Of a stretch of 64,000 nt of DNA, positions 60,912 to 64,000 are shown piece after piece; the first letter of the stretch is position 1, and every line of letters begins with the position of its first letter. This stretch comes from JAFGSZ01 sp964492185 (GTDB lineage Bacteria > Bacteroidota > Bacteroidia > Bacteroidales > UBA10428), in contig CAZBJH010000001.1 in the NCBI GenBank assembly GCA_964492185.1, forward strand, positions 12,905-76,904. The letters run 5' to 3'. The translations under genes and the position numbers were made by a program. The notes beneath the pieces are model-generated. The model was given only the letters and a program-made list of their open reading frames with translations. It was not told the DNA's origin and did no database searches.

Positions 60912-63611
60912 GTGGATACTATTAGTGAGATAAAGGAAATTGATATTAAAAAGCTGATTGAGAAAGAAACTGACTTTACTTTTTCCAATAACAATATGTT
61001 GAGTGAATGTCCCTTTTGTGGCAGTGGAACCGGAGCAAACAAGTCTCCGGCATTCAGCATCAATGTGAAAAAGAATTATTACAAGTGTTTCTCTTGCAGT
61101 TCGCAAGGGACAACAATTGACTTTATAATGAACCTTAATAATGGCTGGAAAGAACGCCATGCCATTAAATACCTTGAAGAAAATTACCTTAATATAATAC
61201 CCTCTCTTCCTGAAAACATACGTTTCTCTGACACACTACAAAAAACGATTTACGCTATTGGTAAAAATCCGCTAAAGAATGCTTCAGATTACCTTCGAAA
61301 CCGTAAAATTCAGTTAGATAAACTTCCTCTGGGTTCATATTTATACGATTCACATTCCAACGCAGTGGTTTTTATCGATTCAGAAAAAAGATTAATAAAC
61401 CGCAGAATGATTGCACCTGTAAACGGTTCTCCAAAAGCAAAGAACCAGGGGAGCTTACAGGATAGCATCTATAATGCTTTGTTTAATCCTGAAGCTGACA
61501 AAGTTTTTATTCATGAAGGAGTAATCAATGCCCTCTCAATACCTGATTATTCTTCAATTGCCATCTTTTCAACAGAAAACAAAATCAAGAATACAAGGAG
61601 GCTTCACCCCTATCTATTGAACAAGCATGTAGTTTTGGCATTTGACAATGACCAGGCAGGAGAAAAGTGTTTTGAATATTACGAAAAACTATTGTTATCA
61701 AACCGTTTTGAGATTCAAACATTAAGAAAACTATTACTACCTGAGAAAAAAGATGTGAATGATCTACTCCAAACAGAAGAACTTGAGGCGTTTTTAAAAG
61801 ACAAGAATAATTACCGGCTAATATGGGAAGATATCGTTACAAAACCGTTGCCTTCCGATAGCAAAAACAAAAGAAAGGACAACGATGAAAATTACTTCTA
61901 TATTGAAAAGGGATGCTATTTCACAAAAGAAACTATAAAAGGAAAGCCCATAATAAAAAAGCTATCCAATTTTTTAATGGAATCGATATATCACCTGATG
62001 GATGGTAGTAAAGAAAGCAAAAGACTCATAAAATTCCAGCGTAATACAGGTGAAATAACCGTTCATGAGATATTAAGTTCAGAGCTAAACATGGAACGAT
62101 TCAAGAAAGTAATCCGGAGTATATCCAATCGAGGGCTAACTTTCTTTGGTAACACCCAAAACTTAGACCATATCCTGACGTGGTTGTACGACCGTGAACA
62201 AAATGCTATTGCTGTCACACAACTTGGATACCAGTCTGAACATAAGGTTTATTGTTTTGCCGATGCAGTAATAACAGGTAATGATGAAATCATTTTTCCT
62301 GACAAACTGGGTATTGCATCCATTAATAACAAAAGGCTTTATCTGCCTCCTTTTGCATTTACAAACAAGGCAAATAAAGAGTTTCAGGGATTAAGAAAAT
62401 TTACTTACAAAGAGGGTTATCTTGACTTTAAAACCTGGTCCGACTTAATATACAAAGCCTACGGAATCAATGGAGCTATTGGTATTACCTTTGTAATACT
62501 GGCGTTATACAGGGATTTTATACTTGAATTAACAGGTTTCTTTCCATTTCTTTTCCTGTTTGGCGACCAGGGTGCAGGTAAATCCAATTTTGTGAACTTC
62601 TTTTTATATCTGTTCGGAGAACCAAATCATGGTATATCTCTCTTAAATTCAACTGACAAAGGATTTTCAAGATCATTGACACAACGAAATAATGCATTGT
62701 ACTATTTAAAAGAGTATACCAACTCTATTGATAAAAAAACTGTTGATGTGTTCAAAACCGGATATGATGGAGAACTTTATACAATGGCTCAAAAAAGCAA
62801 TGATAATAAAACGACAACCCTTGAAATCAGTTCTGCCTGTATGGTTGATGGCAATGAACTTCCTACTTCAGAGGCTGCATTATTTGCCAGAATGATAGTA
62901 CTCCATTTTGAGAACAATATATTTTCTGATGAAGCCACCGAATCATACAAAAAGCTGCTTAATGAAAAAGAATATGGTTTTTGTGGTATTACCCGTGAAA
63001 TACTTAAATACAGAAACCTGGTTGAATCAAAATTTAAAATGACTTTTGAGAATACTTTTCATCAATTAAAGAAAGATTTATCCGATGAATCAGAAATATC
63101 TGACCGACAAATCAGGCATACTGCCTTGTTATTAAGTCCTGTGAAGCTTTTAAAGGATAAACTTACATTTCCCTTTCAATATGAAGTCTATAAAGAATCC
63201 GTTATCGGGAATGCAAAGAACCAGGACGAGCTGGCAAATGAAATAAAAGATGTTTCTATTTTTTGGAGTGCCATAGCTTATAAAATTAACGAATCATATT
63301 CAGATATCAGGGATGGCGTACACTACGTAAAAGACCCGATAAAAAAGATACTATATATAAAATTTAAGCTGCTATACCCTTATTATGCCGAATATACCAA
63401 TAAAAATAAACTGCATTTTCTCGAAATAAGCTCTTTAAGGGAATTACTTACTTCTAAAGGGAATAAATCTTTTATTCCAAATACCATACAGAAAAGCAGG
63501 AAAATGAAAAGCTATACCCACAAATCGTTGGGAAGCTGCTATATGTTTAAATATGACACTTCCGATGATATGAATGGTATCTTAATCGATGGTGTTGAGT
63601 TAAATATTTAA
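60912..63611 (+). CDS. Primase-helicase (CHC2 zinc, TOPRIM and P-loop ATPase)
   Basis: The 899-residue protein starts at a GTG. The N-terminus has a CHC2-type zinc finger (SECPFCGSGTGANKSPAF...YYKCFSCSSQGTTIDFIM, residues 32-75), a TOPRIM-like part (KVFIHEGVINALSIPDYSSIAIFSTEN and VVLAFDNDQAGEKCFEYYEKL, 196-260) and, after residue 500, a helicase-like P-loop (FLFGDQGAGKSNFVNFF). Such fused enzymes start replication of phages and mobile elements. The preceding gene ends 29 bases upstream. GTAATACC occurs at both ends of the gene. Confidence 0.85.
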   Translation: MDTISEIKEIDIKKLIEKETDFTFSNNNMLSECPFCGSGTGANKSPAFSINVKKNYYKCFSCSSQGTTIDFIMNLNNGWKERHAIKYLEENYLNIIPSLPENIRFSDTLQKTIYAIGKNPLKNASDYLRNRKIQLDKLPLGSYLYDSHSNAVVFIDSEKRLINRRMIAPVNGSPKAKNQGSLQDSIYNALFNPEADKVFIHEGVINALSIPDYSSIAIFSTENKIKNTRRLHPYLLNKHVVLAFDNDQAGEKCFEYYEKLLLSNRFEIQTLRKLLLPEKKDVNDLLQTEELEAFLKDKNNYRLIWEDIVTKPLPSDSKNKRKDNDENYFYIEKGCYFTKETIKGKPIIKKLSNFLMESIYHLMDGSKESKRLIKFQRNTGEITVHEILSSELNMERFKKVIRSISNRGLTFFGNTQNLDHILTWLYDREQNAIAVTQLGYQSEHKVYCFADAVITGNDEIIFPDKLGIASINNKRLYLPPFAFTNKANKEFQGLRKFTYKEGYLDFKTWSDLIYKAYGINGAIGITFVILALYRDFILELTGFFPFLFLFGDQGAGKSNFVNFFLYLFGEPNHGISLLNSTDKGFSRSLTQRNNALYYLKEYTNSIDKKTVDVFKTGYDGELYTMAQKSNDNKTTTLEISSACMVDGNELPTSEAALFARMIVLHFENNIFSDEATESYKKLLNEKEYGFCGITREILKYRNLVESKFKMTFENTFHQLKKDLSDESEISDRQIRHTALLLSPVKLLKDKLTFPFQYEVYKESVIGNAKNQDELANEIKDVSIFWSAIAYKINESYSDIRDGVHYVKDPIKKILYIKFKLLYPYYAEYTNKNKLHFLEISSLRELLTSKGNKSFIPNTIQKSRKMKSYTHKSLGSCYMFKYDTSDDMNGILIDGVELNI

Positions 63612-63708
63612 GAGTAATACCGGCAACATACAGATGTACTAAAAGAAGATATTTAGAATATCTTTTTTTGCACCTATGCGTATCATAAAGCATTACCCGG
63701 ACTACAAA

Positions 63709-63925
63709 GTAAACAACGTAAACTTTTTAGACTTAAAGACTTAACAAATTAATATAGAGATTAATATAGGTTTACTTTTTATTTACTTGGTTTACTTTAA
63801 TGATGTTAATAAAAATAATGAATATTAATCTTTAGTATTTACTTTAAAAAATTCATAAAGTAAACATATAACACATTGATATATAACAAATAACAAGAGT
63901 AATTTACTCAGTTTACTTATTTTAC
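63709..63925. repeat. GTAAAC/GTTTAC iteron-like cluster after the primase gene
   Basis: GTAAAC lies at 63709, 63718 and 63860; its inverse GTTTAC at 63770, 63790 and 63911, mostly within AAGTAAAC; partial TTTACT copies are at 63782, 63838, 63903 and 63921. The 389 bases from the primase stop to the edge have no gene I can support and are very AT-rich. This looks like an origin or regulator array. Confidence 0.65.
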
Positions 63926-64000
63926 TTCAAACTTTGTACTAGTACCTAGCCCGAGTTTCCGGGTTATCAATTTTCGAGGGTATAATATACTCATAAATAA

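Larger units (their letters stand above)
56589..64000 (+). mobile_element. Integrative element inserted at mnmE, left part (right end beyond window)
   Basis: Seven genes on one strand form a module: zinc-ribbon/HTH protein, tyrosine integrase, 376-residue unknown, excisionase-like HTH, acidic small protein, ribbon-helix-helix protein, primase-helicase. The order int - unknown - small HTH - RHH - primase resembles the NBU-type mobilizable units of Bacteroides and also phage-satellite islands. No relaxase, capsid or conjugation gene is visible before the edge, so the class is not settled. The DNA looks somewhat more AT-rich than the chromosome around it. Confidence 0.75.

Overview
The window is chromosomal DNA of a Bacteroidota bacterium, most likely an uncultured or environmental relative of the Marinilabiliales/Prolixibacteraceae (the rank below phylum is inference). 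The evidence is the rpmB-rpmG-DUF4295-ftsY-rimO block, a 30S THX protein, promoters of the TTTG/TAnnTTTG type, three CotH proteins ending in type IX secretion (T9SS) sorting domains, remnants of a SusD gene with its ECF sigma factor, and weak Shine-Dalgarno signals. A run of 100 Ns at 32475-32574 marks a scaffold gap, so this is a draft or metagenome assembly.

Layout. 1-3.2 kb: the 3' end of metA, an ElyC/YdcF-like gene, two very basic small proteins (one an extended THX) and ribosomal proteins L28 and L33 with DUF4295. 3.2-12.5 kb: ftsY, rimO, clpC, gyrA and a TPR protein. 12.5-25 kb: an envelope/secretion region with three CotH-family proteins, a methyltransferase and a secreted protein built of five ~130-residue repeats. 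24.6-34.3 kb: a TreT-like glycosyltransferase, hflKC, a FemAB-type transferase, a 1-Cys peroxiredoxin with an apparent frameshift, a cold-shock protein, plsC, a repetitive coiled-coil protein broken by the gap, and a prephenate dehydrogenase. 34.4-43.8 kb: metallopeptidases (M3-like, M16), a degenerate nuclease, a CHAD protein, a HAD phosphatase and DUF2905. 43.8-49.3 kb: decayed ECF-sigma and SusD genes, then a compact L-fucose catabolic operon (cupin, fucose dehydrogenase-like aldo/keto reductase, FucP, fuconolactonase-like hydrolase, zinc dehydrogenase). 49.2-56.6 kb: cinA, tRNA-Gly and tRNA-Thr, a Ste24 protease, a DUF6340 lipoprotein, fabG, sucD and mnmE.

From the 3' end of mnmE (56588) to the right edge lies an integrative element. 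It has a zinc-ribbon/HTH protein, a tyrosine integrase, an unknown 376-residue protein, an excisionase-like HTH, a small acidic protein, a ribbon-helix-helix protein and a primase-helicase. Three short-repeat arrays accompany it: GTTGCCC and 10-bp-phased GATAC at the left end, and GTAAAC downstream of the primase. The insertion point is the mnmE 3' end used by the SGI1 family; the gene order resembles Bacteroides NBU-type mobilizable units or phage satellites.

Scattered through the chromosomal part are ten copies and one fragment of a 145-170-bp hairpin-forming, MITE-like repeat with ends TTAG(T/A)GTCTGTC, in two subtypes that share ends but differ in core. Copies abut genes: one supplies the stop codon of the peptidase at 34719, and another lies directly upstream of the peroxiredoxin start.
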